Shown: piece by piece, positions 14,616 to 22,277 of the stretch
Layout of the letters: every line of letters starts with the position of its first letter
Numbering within the stretch: the first letter of the stretch is position 1
From: an uncultured Oscillospiraceae bacterium
GTDB lineage: Bacteria > Bacillota > Clostridia > Oscillospirales > Acutalibacteraceae
Reading direction: 5' to 3'
DNA: 49,241 nucleotides
Assembly: GCA_900540305.1 (NCBI GenBank)
Contig: UQFL01000007.1
Span: forward strand, 1-49,241
The notes under the pieces: model-generated
Databases searched by the model: none
The model's input: only the letters and a program-made list of their open reading frames with translations
What the model was told of the DNA's origin: nothing
Made by a program: the position numbers and the translations under genes

Positions 14616-15202
14616 TAAGATGGTGTGATGTCGATCTGGAGAACGATGTTATTGATGTAAATCATACTTTGGTTTACTATGACCACCGTACTGATGGTAG
14701 TAAAAAAGGCTGCTATTTTAATGTCAATACGCCGAAAACTCCGGCTGGAAAAAGAAAAGTGCCAATGCTCAGTTTTGTGAAAGAGGCAATTATAATGGAA
14801 AAGGAAAGGCAGGAGTTGCTTGATCTTCATTGTATCGCTACCATTGACGGATATACAGATTTTATCTTTATCAATCGCTTCGGAAATCCGCAACATCAGG
14901 GAACACTGAATAAAGCAATCCGCCGCATAATTCGTGACTGTAACGATGAGCAGTTTTTGAAGAACGAAAATCCCGAAGTGCTACTTCCGCATTTTAGCTG
15001 CCATTCATTAAGACATACATTTACAACGAGAATGTGCGAAGCGGGCGTGAATGTCAAGGTCATTCAAGACACGCTTGGTCATAAGGATATTTCAACAACG
15101 CTCAATATCTATACCGATGTGACGAAGGAGCTTAGGCAGTCTGAGTTTGAAGGTCTTGACTCATATTTCAAAAGCGAGTATAATAAAGTGTCTAACGAAT
15201 AA
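14612..15202 (+). pseudogene. N-terminally truncated Tn916-type tyrosine integrase
   Basis: The 196 residues are the C-terminal half of a phage/Tn916-family integrase. Recognisable are RWCDVDLENDVIDV, KTPAGKRKVPM, the catalytic HSLRHTFTTRM (H-x-x-R), GHKDISTTLNIYTDV (second His/Lys position and nucleophilic Tyr) and a charged tail. The arm-binding and core-binding domains and the first catalytic Arg (normally in a GLR-x-GE motif just before this point) are missing; the frame joins the GNAT stop directly. Integration or excision activity is therefore expected to be lost. It lies at the right end of the island next to arm-like repeats, the normal position of int. Confidence 0.85.
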
Positions 15203-15230
15203 GTGGCATTTCTTGAGCGAGGATAAAAGC

Positions 15231-15262
15231 TTCTACACCATTTACACCAATTTATACTCCAA
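15231..15262. repeat. Direct repeats, probable integrase arm sites (right end)
   Basis: TTCTACACCA, TTTACACCAA and TTTATACTCC follow each other with a 10-bp spacing just after int, mirroring the TTGACAACAA pair at the left end. Confidence 0.4.
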
Positions 15263-15364
15263 TCCCCCGAAAAACTACACGAATTTATAGGGATATAGCG
15301 ATTCCGGAAGAAACGCTGTTTAGACCTGTTATGAGATATGAGGAGGTTTAGGACGGATTGAAAA

Positions 15365-15407
15365 GATGGTTGCTTTCGTCCCGACAATGAAACCATTAGA
15401 TAAGTAA
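15365..15407. other. Putative right attachment site, second lysS-like 3' end
   Basis: Read in frame from ATG 15365 this encodes MVAFVPTMKPLDK and a stop at 15405-15407, matching the LysS C-terminus (LLFPTMKPLD) with synonymous third-position differences. It has no upstream coding frame. It is best explained as the displaced or mimic 3' end of lysS left by site-specific integration. ilvD begins 18 bases later. Confidence 0.6.
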
Positions 15408-15425
15408 TTATTTGGAGATATTAAA

Positions 15426-17087
15426 ATGAGATCAGATTTAATCAAAGAGGGTCCGTCAAGGGCCGCTCATCGTTCTCTCTTACGAGCTCTCGGAATTGAC
15501 GAACTCGAAATGAAAAGACCTTTTGTAGCCGTTGTTAACTCAAAGAGTGACTACATTCCCGGTCATATGCACCTTGATAAAATTGCCGAGCAGGTTAAGG
15601 CAGGTATCAGAAACGCAGGCGGCGTTCCGTTTGAATTCAATACAATCGGCGTTTGCGACGGTATCGCTATGAACCACAAGGGTATGAAATACAGCCTTTG
15701 CTCAAGAGAACTTATTGCAGACTCAATTGAGGTTATGCTCACAGCTCATCCGCTTGATGCAATCGTATTTATTCCCAACTGTGATAAGATTGTTCCAGGT
15801 ATGCTTCTTGCAGCTTGCAGACTTAATCTTCCCTGTATCTTTATTTCAGGCGGTCCCATGATGCCCGGAAAGAGCACAGAGACAAATACAGGTATCGGTC
15901 TTTCTGAAATGTTTGAATATTCAGGTAAATATTTCGCAGGAAATATGAGCCTTGAAAATCTTGAAAGCTGTGCTTTCTCAGCTTGCCCCACTTGCGGTTC
16001 CTGCAGCGGTATGTATACTGCTAACTCCATGAACTGCCTTACTGAAACAATCGGTATGTCGCTTCCCGGCTCAGGCACAATTCCTGCTGTTATGAGCGCA
16101 AGACTCCGCCTTGCAAAAATGGCTGGCGAGAGAGTTATGGATCTTCTTAAAGAGGATATCAAGCCGAGCGATATTATCACAGAAAAGGCTATTGAAAACG
16201 CAATCAGAACAGATATGGCTATCGGCTGTTCTACAAATACAATTCTTCATCTTACTGCTATCGCTCATGCGGCAGGTCACGATATCGACCTTAAAACGCT
16301 TGACGAATACGGAAGAAAAACTCCTCAGATTTGTAAGCTTAACCCTGCATCATCTGTATTTATCACAGACCTTAACGATGTAGGCGGTATTCAGGCAGTT
16401 ATGAAAGAGCTTGCAAAGGGCGATATGATTAACACAGACGCACTCACCGTTAACGGTACTGTTGCAGAGCGTATTGCAAAAGCTCCCGATGCTGACGGAG
16501 ATATTATCCGCACACTTGATAACCCGTTCTCTAAGGACGGCGGTATTGCTGTTCTTTGGGGCAATCTTGCAGAGGAAGGCTCAGTTGTTAAAAAGGGCGC
16601 AGTACTTCCCGAAATGATGCAGCATAAAGGCCCTGCAAAGTGCTTTGACAGCGAGGAAGACGCAATTGCAGCTATCAACGGCGGCAAAATCGTTGCAGGC
16701 GATGTTGTTGTTATCAGATATGAGGGTCCCAAGGGTGGTCCCGGTATGAGAGAAATGCTTTCGCCCACATCTGCAATTATCGGTATGGGTCTCGGCAATT
16801 CTGTTGCTCTTCTTACTGACGGCCGTTTCAGCGGCGCAACAAGAGGCGCTTCAATCGGCCATGTTAGCCCCGAGGCTGCTCAGGGCGGTACAATCGCACT
16901 TGTTGAGGACGGCGATGAAATCGAAATCGATATTCCCGCAAGAGTTCTCAAGGTTAATGTTTCAGACGAAGTTCTTGCACAGAGAAAGGCAAACTGGCAT
17001 CCTCCCGTTCAGCAGCTTTCAGGCTATATCAAGAGATATGCACAGCATGTAACAAGCGGTGCTAAGGGCGCTGTTTTTGAGGACTGA
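15426..17087 (+). CDS. ilvD: Dihydroxy-acid dehydratase
   Basis: Catalyses dehydration of 2,3-dihydroxy-isovalerate and 2,3-dihydroxy-3-methylvalerate in valine and isoleucine synthesis; an iron-sulfur enzyme of the IlvD/Edd family. The 553-residue length is normal. Seen: the cluster-ligand cysteines in FIPNCDKIVPGML and ACPTCGSCSGMYTANSMNC, and the family signature GRFSGATRGASIGHVSPEA near the C-terminus. TTGGAGA lies just upstream of ATG 15426. No other ilv gene is adjacent and no promoter stands out between the integration scar and the start, so expression may originally have come from the greA-lysS side. An ABC ATPase gene follows after 45 bases. Confidence 0.97.
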   Translation: MRSDLIKEGPSRAAHRSLLRALGIDELEMKRPFVAVVNSKSDYIPGHMHLDKIAEQVKAGIRNAGGVPFEFNTIGVCDGIAMNHKGMKYSLCSRELIADSIEVMLTAHPLDAIVFIPNCDKIVPGMLLAACRLNLPCIFISGGPMMPGKSTETNTGIGLSEMFEYSGKYFAGNMSLENLESCAFSACPTCGSCSGMYTANSMNCLTETIGMSLPGSGTIPAVMSARLRLAKMAGERVMDLLKEDIKPSDIITEKAIENAIRTDMAIGCSTNTILHLTAIAHAAGHDIDLKTLDEYGRKTPQICKLNPASSVFITDLNDVGGIQAVMKELAKGDMINTDALTVNGTVAERIAKAPDADGDIIRTLDNPFSKDGGIAVLWGNLAEEGSVVKKGAVLPEMMQHKGPAKCFDSEEDAIAAINGGKIVAGDVVVIRYEGPKGGPGMREMLSPTSAIIGMGLGNSVALLTDGRFSGATRGASIGHVSPEAAQGGTIALVEDGDEIEIDIPARVLKVNVSDEVLAQRKANWHPPVQQLSGYIKRYAQHVTSGAKGAVFED

Positions 17088-17132
17088 TTGTTCGCCGACA
17101 CAGGAGTAATAAAATCATTAAGAGGTATTATC

Positions 17133-17981
17133 ATGCGTGACGATGTTGCAATTTCAGTTCAAAATGTAACTATGTCCTTTAACCTTAATAAGGAAAAAGT
17201 AGACAACCTTAAAGAATATGTTATTAAACTCATCAAGCACAACCTTGAATATAAAAAGTTTGACGCTCTTAAAGATGTAACCTTTGAAGTTAAAAAGGGC
17301 GAGCACCTTGCAATTCTCGGCTTTAACGGCGCAGGTAAAAGTACGCTTTTGAAAACAATAGTAGGCGTGTATAAACCCACTACGGGTACTGTTGAAAAAT
17401 GCGGCGTTATCGCTCCTCTTCTTGAGCTCGGCGCAGGCTTTGACCCCAACTATTCAGGCAAGGAAAATATTTTCCTTTACGGTGCTATTCTCGGCTATTC
17501 AAGAGAATACATTCAGTCTAAATATGACGAAATAGTAGAGTTTTCAGAGCTTGGTCATTTTATTAATGTTCCGCTCAAAAACTATTCATCAGGTATGAAA
17601 GCCCGTCTTGGTTTCTCAATCGCTACGGCGGTTGAGCCTGATGTTCTTATCCTTGATGAGGTTTTGTCAGTAGGCGACGCTAAGTTCAGAACAAAGAGTC
17701 TTAAAAAAGTTCAGTCTCTTTTTGAAAAGGGCGTAACTGTTCTTTTCGTTTCCCACAGCATTGATCAGGTAAAAGCAATTTGCGATACCGCTATTCTTTT
17801 GAACCACGGTGAAATTATTGCTAAAGGTGATGTTGACAGCGTTTCCGCAATCTATGAGGAGATGACTCAGGGAAAGAAAGACAGCAAAGAAAAGGCTATG
17901 AGGGAAGAGAAAGAAATTCTCAAAAAAGTTGCCCTTGAAAAACCTACCACTGACAATGCTAAAGAGCAGGAAAAAGAATAA
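17133..17981 (+). CDS. ABC transporter ATP-binding protein, polysaccharide/teichoic acid export type
   Basis: A 282-residue ATPase of the TagH/RfbE/Wzt group that powers export of undecaprenyl-linked wall polymers. Seen: Walker A GFNGAGKST, the Q-loop region APLLELGAGFDP typical of this group, signature YSSGMKARLGFS, Walker B VLILDEVLSVGD and switch His in FVSHS. Residues about 245-282 are a charged Lys/Glu tail and not the usual carbohydrate-binding domain. ATG 17133 is preferred over TTG 17088 because AAGAGGT precedes it, the same site as in lysS. The cognate TagG-type permease is normally adjacent but none is in this window. A strong bidirectional terminator follows. Confidence 0.88.
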   Translation: MRDDVAISVQNVTMSFNLNKEKVDNLKEYVIKLIKHNLEYKKFDALKDVTFEVKKGEHLAILGFNGAGKSTLLKTIVGVYKPTTGTVEKCGVIAPLLELGAGFDPNYSGKENIFLYGAILGYSREYIQSKYDEIVEFSELGHFINVPLKNYSSGMKARLGFSIATAVEPDVLILDEVLSVGDAKFRTKSLKKVQSLFEKGVTVLFVSHSIDQVKAICDTAILLNHGEIIAKGDVDSVSAIYEEMTQGKKDSKEKAMREEKEILKKVALEKPTTDNAKEQEKE

Positions 17982-17996
17982 TAAATAACAAATAAT

Positions 17997-18038
17997 AAAA
18001 GCCGTGCTTTTGAATTTTCAAAAGCACGGCTTTTTTTG
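17997..18038. terminator. Bidirectional terminator between the ABC gene and yebC
   Basis: AAAAGCCGTGCTTTTGAA (17997-18014) pairs with its exact complement at 18017-18034. T runs lie on the right and A runs on the left, so it serves both convergent genes. Confidence 0.92.
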
Positions 18039-18054
18039 TTTAATTTGCGGATAC

Positions 18055-18798
18055 TCATCCTTCGTATTCGTTCTCGTTTTCCCAGTTGTGCCAGATTGCC
18101 TGAACATCATCGTTTTCTTCAAACATATCAATCATACGGCTCATTTTCATCATATCCTCTTCTTTTTCAAGACGGGTATATGTTGCGGGAATGTAAGCAG
18201 GCTCGCTTGAAACGATTTTGTAGCCCTTAGCTTCAAGGTCGTCACGGATAGCGCCGATGTCGTTTGCCTCTGTGCGAATTTCAAATACATCCTCATCGTC
18301 AGTAATGAAGTCTGTTGCGCCTGCGTCAAGAGCGTCCATCATAAGAGCGTCCTCATCAACATCCTCTTTTTCAATAAGTATAACGCCTTCTCTGCTAAAC
18401 ATAAATGTTACAGAGCCTGATGTGCCCATGTTTCCGCCTGCTTTGTCAAAATAATGTCTTACTTCGCCTGCGGTGCGGTTTCTGTTATCTGTAAGCGCTT
18501 CAACAACTACTGCAACGCCGCTCGGGCCGTATCCTTCGTAAATGATTTCTTCGTAATCTGCGCCGCCTGATTCTCCTGCCGCCTTTTTAAGCATTCTTTC
18601 AATGTTGTCATTCGGCACATTGTTCTGCTTTGCCTTTGCAATAACATCTTTAAGTTTTGTGTTTACGCTCGGGTCGGGACCACCGTTTTTAACAGCTACT
18701 GCAAGTTCTCTGCCTATCTTTGTAAATATCTTTGCTCTTGCGGCGTCATTGGCGCCTTTTTTTCTCTTTATTGTGCTCCATTTTGAATGTCCGCTCAT
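18055..18798 (-). CDS. yebC: YebC/PmpR-family regulator
   Basis: A 247-residue cytoplasmic protein of the TACO1/YebC family, members of which act as transcription regulators or as aids to ribosomes stalled at proline stretches. The N-terminus MSGHSKWSTIKRKKGANDA and the stretches ARAKIFTKIGREL and IYEGYGPSGVAVVVE are diagnostic, and the length is standard. AAGGAGT precedes the ATG on the minus strand and a promoter is at 18838-18866. It stands alone, not in the common ruvC-ruvA-ruvB context. Confidence 0.96.
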   Translation of the reverse strand: MSGHSKWSTIKRKKGANDAARAKIFTKIGRELAVAVKNGGPDPSVNTKLKDVIAKAKQNNVPNDNIERMLKKAAGESGGADYEEIIYEGYGPSGVAVVVEALTDNRNRTAGEVRHYFDKAGGNMGTSGSVTFMFSREGVILIEKEDVDEDALMMDALDAGATDFITDDEDVFEIRTEANDIGAIRDDLEAKGYKIVSSEPAYIPATYTRLEKEEDMMKMSRMIDMFEENDDVQAIWHNWENENEYEG

Positions 18799-18837
18799 TT
18801 CAGCAACTCCTTTTTTATCTATTTAAAAACTGCAATA

Positions 18838-18866
18838 ATTTTACCATATATAAATGTGCCTTTCAA
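18838..18866 (-). promoter_or_regulatory. Promoter of yebC
   Basis: On the minus strand TTGAAA (18866-18861) and TAAAAT (18843-18838) are separated by 17 bp, 40 bases before the yebC start. Confidence 0.7.
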
Positions 18867-19083
18867 GAGTAATTTTGTTTGTATTCTTTTATAATGAGTT
18901 TCAAAACTAAAAAAATCTTTGTTAATATGATAAATTTACTGAAATGACTTTAATTTTTTGGTTGATTTGATATAATAGCTTAGTAAAAAATATCATATTT
19001 TGTTATATTTTAAATTATTTTGTCGAAAATAGGATAATTTCAAAAAATTTTTCACAAAAACGAAAGTTGGTGCGATTTAATAT

Positions 19084-19644
19084 ATGGTAGTGTTTTTAGA
19101 TCTGCTTGATACTGAAGAAGAAAAGGCTTCTTTTCAAAATATTTATGATAAATACAAATCGCTGGTTTATTGGATTGCATATGATAAGTTAAGAAATGAT
19201 GCCTTGTCAGAGGAATGTGTTCAGGAAACCTTTATTTATGTTGCTTTGAATTTTGAGAAATTTCTTAAAACAGAAAACGAGAGTCAGCTAAGAGGTTTTC
19301 TCTGTACTGTTGCAAAAGGAAAGGCAATAAGTATTTTCAGAAAAGAAAATGTTCATAATACAAGAGAGCTTTCATACGAGAATTACGAAGAACTTCAACA
19401 AACTGAAACTTTCGACAATTATACAACTGTTGAAATAAGTTTTGCTGTTGATAAACTTCCTGAGGATTTAAAAAGTATTGTTTATTTAAAATATGTTTAC
19501 GGCCTCAACAGCAAGGAGATTGGTGAGGTTCTCAATATGAAAGATGCGCTTGTCAGAAAAAAGCTTCAATCTGCTAAAGCAAAGTTGAGAAATATTTTGT
19601 CGGACGGAGTGAGTGAAAATGAGCAATCTTCAAAAAGCATGTGA
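19084..19644 (+). CDS. ECF-type RNA polymerase sigma factor
   Basis: A 186-residue sigma-70 family protein of ECF size. Region 2 is residues about 17-80 (NIYDKYKSLVYWIAYDKLRN, CVQETFIYVALNFEKF, LRGFLCTVAKGKAISIFRKE). Region 4 is about 120-170 (LPEDLKSIVYLKYVYGLNSK, EIGEVLNMKDALVRKKLQSAK). It directs transcription of a small regulon, usually in response to envelope stress, held in check by the protein encoded next. A TATAAT at 18971-18976 lies about 110 bases upstream, without a clear -35. The downstream gene overlaps it by 26 bases, an arrangement typical of sigma/anti-sigma pairs. Confidence 0.9.
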   Translation: MVVFLDLLDTEEEKASFQNIYDKYKSLVYWIAYDKLRNDALSEECVQETFIYVALNFEKFLKTENESQLRGFLCTVAKGKAISIFRKENVHNTRELSYENYEELQQTETFDNYTTVEISFAVDKLPEDLKSIVYLKYVYGLNSKEIGEVLNMKDALVRKKLQSAKAKLRNILSDGVSENEQSSKSM

Positions 19645-20248
19645 AATGTCCCTCGAAAGATGGATTGATTCTCTACCCGAGAATTCTGAAAAGCATAAAT
19701 TCTCTAAAAAGCATAACAGAGAAATGAAAAAAATCATAAACAGTATGGACGGCAAAAAGAGACTGCACTTTACTAAGAAAACGGCAAGGGCAATTCTTGT
19801 TGCCGCAATAATTTTAGCGCTTGCTGTCACAGCTTTTGCTATTGAGACAAGCCATAATTATGATTTAAACCCGTTTAATATTTATACTGAATTTTCCGTT
19901 GATTCGGAAAACGGAAACAAAGATATTGATGAAATATCTTTGCATTACATACCTGATGGCTTCTCGATGATATATGATTCTGTTTTAGAGGATCATAGAA
20001 TTTATGAATATACTAATGAAAACTCTGTATGGTTTAATGTTCATTTTATTGAAGCTAACAGCGTCTCTAATTTAGATACTGAAAAATATGAATGTAGCAC
20101 GATTGAATTCAACGGTACTGAATATATTGTTTTCAGTGACGGTAAAGACTATAATGGCGTCGTTTGTAATAAAGACGGTTATTATATTATTGTAGACGGT
20201 GTTATGAACAGTGATGAATTGCTTGATATAGCTCAAAATGTTTATTAA
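19619..20248 (+). CDS. Single-pass membrane protein, probable anti-sigma factor (DUF4367-like)
   Basis: A 209-residue protein. ATG 19619 lies nine bases after GGAG and inside the sigma gene; GTG 19613 is the alternative. The cytoplasmic N-terminal 55 residues are charged and helical (LERWIDSLPENSEKHKF). One membrane segment follows (ARAILVAAIILALAVTAFAI, about 59-78), then an extracellular domain with IPDGFSMIYDS and a C-terminal pattern like DUF4367 (YIIVDGVMNSDELLDIAQ). The topology fits a sigma-sequestering membrane protein, but no zinc-binding His-x-x-x-Cys-x-x-Cys anti-sigma motif is present, so this rests on context. Confidence 0.75.
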   Translation: MSNLQKACEMSLERWIDSLPENSEKHKFSKKHNREMKKIINSMDGKKRLHFTKKTARAILVAAIILALAVTAFAIETSHNYDLNPFNIYTEFSVDSENGNKDIDEISLHYIPDGFSMIYDSVLEDHRIYEYTNENSVWFNVHFIEANSVSNLDTEKYECSTIEFNGTEYIVFSDGKDYNGVVCNKDGYYIIVDGVMNSDELLDIAQNVY

Positions 20249-20284
20249 CATTTTAAATAAAAACTGAAAAGAGGGGGTGAAAAA

Positions 20285-20701
20285 ATGACAGAGGTTAAAA
20301 CAGGTAAAAAGCTTTTATGCCTTTTACTTTCTCTCGTATGCGTATTCAGCTGCTTTGCTTCAACGGCAACGGTTATGGCGCAGGACGATACCGACCCGGA
20401 GATTACTCCGTATTTCACTACAATCGGGGTTCTTTCATATAATTTTGATATTAGTGGAGTAACTGCTAAATGTACTGCTTCAATGTCCGCTAAAAGATCA
20501 ACAAATTTGAAAATTGTTATCGAACTTCAAAAACTCAGTTCGGGCAGTTACTCAACTGTTGATTCTTGGACAGCGACAAGAACAGGTACTTCACTTGGAC
20601 TTGAGAAGTCAAAAGTAATCAATGTTTTCTCCGATTACAGAATGAGAGTTACATTTACAGCCGGTTCAGAGATTCAGACCAGAATTGTGTATCCGGACTA
20701 A
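20285..20701 (+). CDS. Small secreted protein, DUF6147-like
   Basis: A 138-residue exported protein. Residues 1-32 are a signal peptide (GKKLLCLLLSLVCVFSCFAS, cleavage near VMA-QDD). The mature about 105 residues are predicted beta-rich, with ITPYFTTIGVLSYNFDISG and a Ser/Thr-rich strand pattern (LKIVIELQKLSSGSYSTVDS), similar to DUF6147 proteins of gut clostridia. It follows the anti-sigma-like gene by 36 bases with AGAGGGGGTG as ribosome site, so it is probably the effector or target of the sigma system. Function is unknown. A good terminator ends the three-gene unit. Confidence 0.75.
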   Translation: MTEVKTGKKLLCLLLSLVCVFSCFASTATVMAQDDTDPEITPYFTTIGVLSYNFDISGVTAKCTASMSAKRSTNLKIVIELQKLSSGSYSTVDSWTATRTGTSLGLEKSKVINVFSDYRMRVTFTAGSEIQTRIVYPD

Positions 20702-20705
20702 TATC

Positions 20706-20741
20706 AAAGCCGTATCTTCAAGATACGGCTTTTTATTTTTG
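20706..20741 (+). terminator. Terminator of the sigma-factor operon
   Basis: AAAGCCGTATC (20706-20716) pairs with GATACGGCTTT (20722-20732), followed by a T-rich run. Confidence 0.9.
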
Positions 20742-20759
20742 TTTGATTCATTATGCTTG

Positions 20760-20788
20760 TTGACACCTGACTGAAACCGTGTTACGAT
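20760..20788 (+). promoter_or_regulatory. Promoter of the fucosidase gene
   Basis: TTGACA (20760-20765), 17-bp spacer, TACGAT (20783-20788), 63 bases before the GH29 start. Confidence 0.65.
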
Positions 20789-20851
20789 TTAGGCAGTTTC
20801 CTCATTGTGTATTTGTGGGTGCATCTTGGTAAAAGAAAGTAGGTTTTATAT

Positions 20852-22207
20852 ATGAATGAGCAGGAAAGAATTGATTTATATACTTCAATAGTTCCCAACA
20901 GACGGCAGTTGATTATACAGGAAATGAAATATTATGCCTTCATTCATTATACTGTTAATACTTTTACAAATAAGGAATGGGGAAACGGAAAAGAAAGCGA
21001 AAAAATATTTAATCCCTCTAATCAAAACACTGACCAATGGTGCGAGGCAATCGCCCGTGCAGGAATGAAGGGAGTTATTTTAACCTGTAAGCATCACGAT
21101 GGATTTTGCCTTTGGCCCACTAAAACAACAGAACATTGCATAAGAAACAGCCCTTACAAAAACGGCAGGGGAGATGTTGTCAGGGAAGTTTCGGAAAGCT
21201 GTAAAAAATACGGCTTGAAATTCGGCGTCTATCTCTCTCCTTGGGACAGAAACGCAAAATGTTACGGCACTCCCCAATATAACGATTTTTATATTGAGCA
21301 GCTTAAAGAGCTTTTAACAAATTACGGCGAAATATTTATGCTTTGGCTTGACGGCGCCTGCGGAGCAAAAGCAGACGGTCAGCCTGTTCAGGATTATGAT
21401 TTTGAAAGAATATGGAGTACGGCGCTTGAGCTACAGCCTAATATTGTAATGTCAGGCTGTGCCCCCGATGTCAGATGGATTGGCAACGAAAGCGGAAAAA
21501 CACGCGAAAGCGAATGGAATGTTGTTCCTAAATTTAAGTATGAACAGCAGAATTTCTGCGCCAACTGTCAAGATACCGATGATATGAAGAAATTTCAAAA
21601 GCGCTGTCAGGATGTTATGCTTCCCGATATGGGCTCAAGAAAGTTTTTGAGCAATTTTGACGAGTTTATGTGGTATCCTGCCGAAGTAGATGTGTCTATC
21701 CGTCTCGGTTGGTTTTATCATCCTCTTCAAAGGTTTACGCTTAAATCTTTAAATCACCTAATGAAAATATATTACAATTCAGCGGGGAATAATTCGCTTT
21801 TACTGCTGAATATACCGCCTAATAAAAAAGGTTTATTTGCAAAAAGCGATGTCAAACGGCTTTATGAAATGGGCAAGTGGATAAAACTTGAAGATGAACT
21901 TGTAATAAAAGAAGCTGAAACATCAGTAAAAAATAACGGTTTTGAAATTGAAATTAAATTCCCCAAGCAGTCGGTAGACCGCATAAGACTTTCGGAAGAT
22001 ACAACAAAATCGCAAAGAGTTGAAAAGTTTTCTGTTTATGCAAATTCTGAGAAAATATATTCAGGCACGGTAATCGGATTTTCTAAAATTGCAATTTTTA
22101 AACCGATTGAAACTGACCGCATAAGAATTGTGATAGACGAGTGCAGAAAAGAACCGTATATTGATAAAGTAGAAGTTGTAGCAACAGGAGCATATAGAGT
22201 TAAATAA
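20852..22207 (+). CDS. Alpha-L-fucosidase, GH29
   Basis: A 451-residue glycoside hydrolase removing terminal alpha-linked fucose from glycans. Seen: the GH29 barrel start (YYAFIHYTVNTFTNKEWGNG), the substrate-pocket ILTCKHHDGFCLWPT, FGVYLSPWDRN, the nucleophile region MLWLDGACG (Asp of LDG) and a C-terminal beta-sandwich from about residue 340. There is no signal peptide, so it probably works in the cytoplasm on imported oligosaccharides. It has its own promoter, is convergent with the AraC regulator and opens the glycan locus. The acid/base residue cannot be assigned without alignment. Confidence 0.92.
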   Translation: MNEQERIDLYTSIVPNRRQLIIQEMKYYAFIHYTVNTFTNKEWGNGKESEKIFNPSNQNTDQWCEAIARAGMKGVILTCKHHDGFCLWPTKTTEHCIRNSPYKNGRGDVVREVSESCKKYGLKFGVYLSPWDRNAKCYGTPQYNDFYIEQLKELLTNYGEIFMLWLDGACGAKADGQPVQDYDFERIWSTALELQPNIVMSGCAPDVRWIGNESGKTRESEWNVVPKFKYEQQNFCANCQDTDDMKKFQKRCQDVMLPDMGSRKFLSNFDEFMWYPAEVDVSIRLGWFYHPLQRFTLKSLNHLMKIYYNSAGNNSLLLLNIPPNKKGLFAKSDVKRLYEMGKWIKLEDELVIKEAETSVKNNGFEIEIKFPKQSVDRIRLSEDTTKSQRVEKFSVYANSEKIYSGTVIGFSKIAIFKPIETDRIRIVIDECRKEPYIDKVEVVATGAYRVK

Positions 22208-22208
22208 T

Positions 22209-22244
22209 AAAAGGTATTCGGATTATTCCGAATACCTTTTTGTT
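22209..22244. terminator. Bidirectional terminator between fucosidase and AraC genes
   Basis: AAAAGGTATTCGG (22209-22221) pairs with CCGAATACCTTTT (22228-22240), with T on one side and A on the other. Confidence 0.9.
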
Positions 22245-22277
22245 TTTGATGAGATATTATGCTTTAAAAGATAACTG

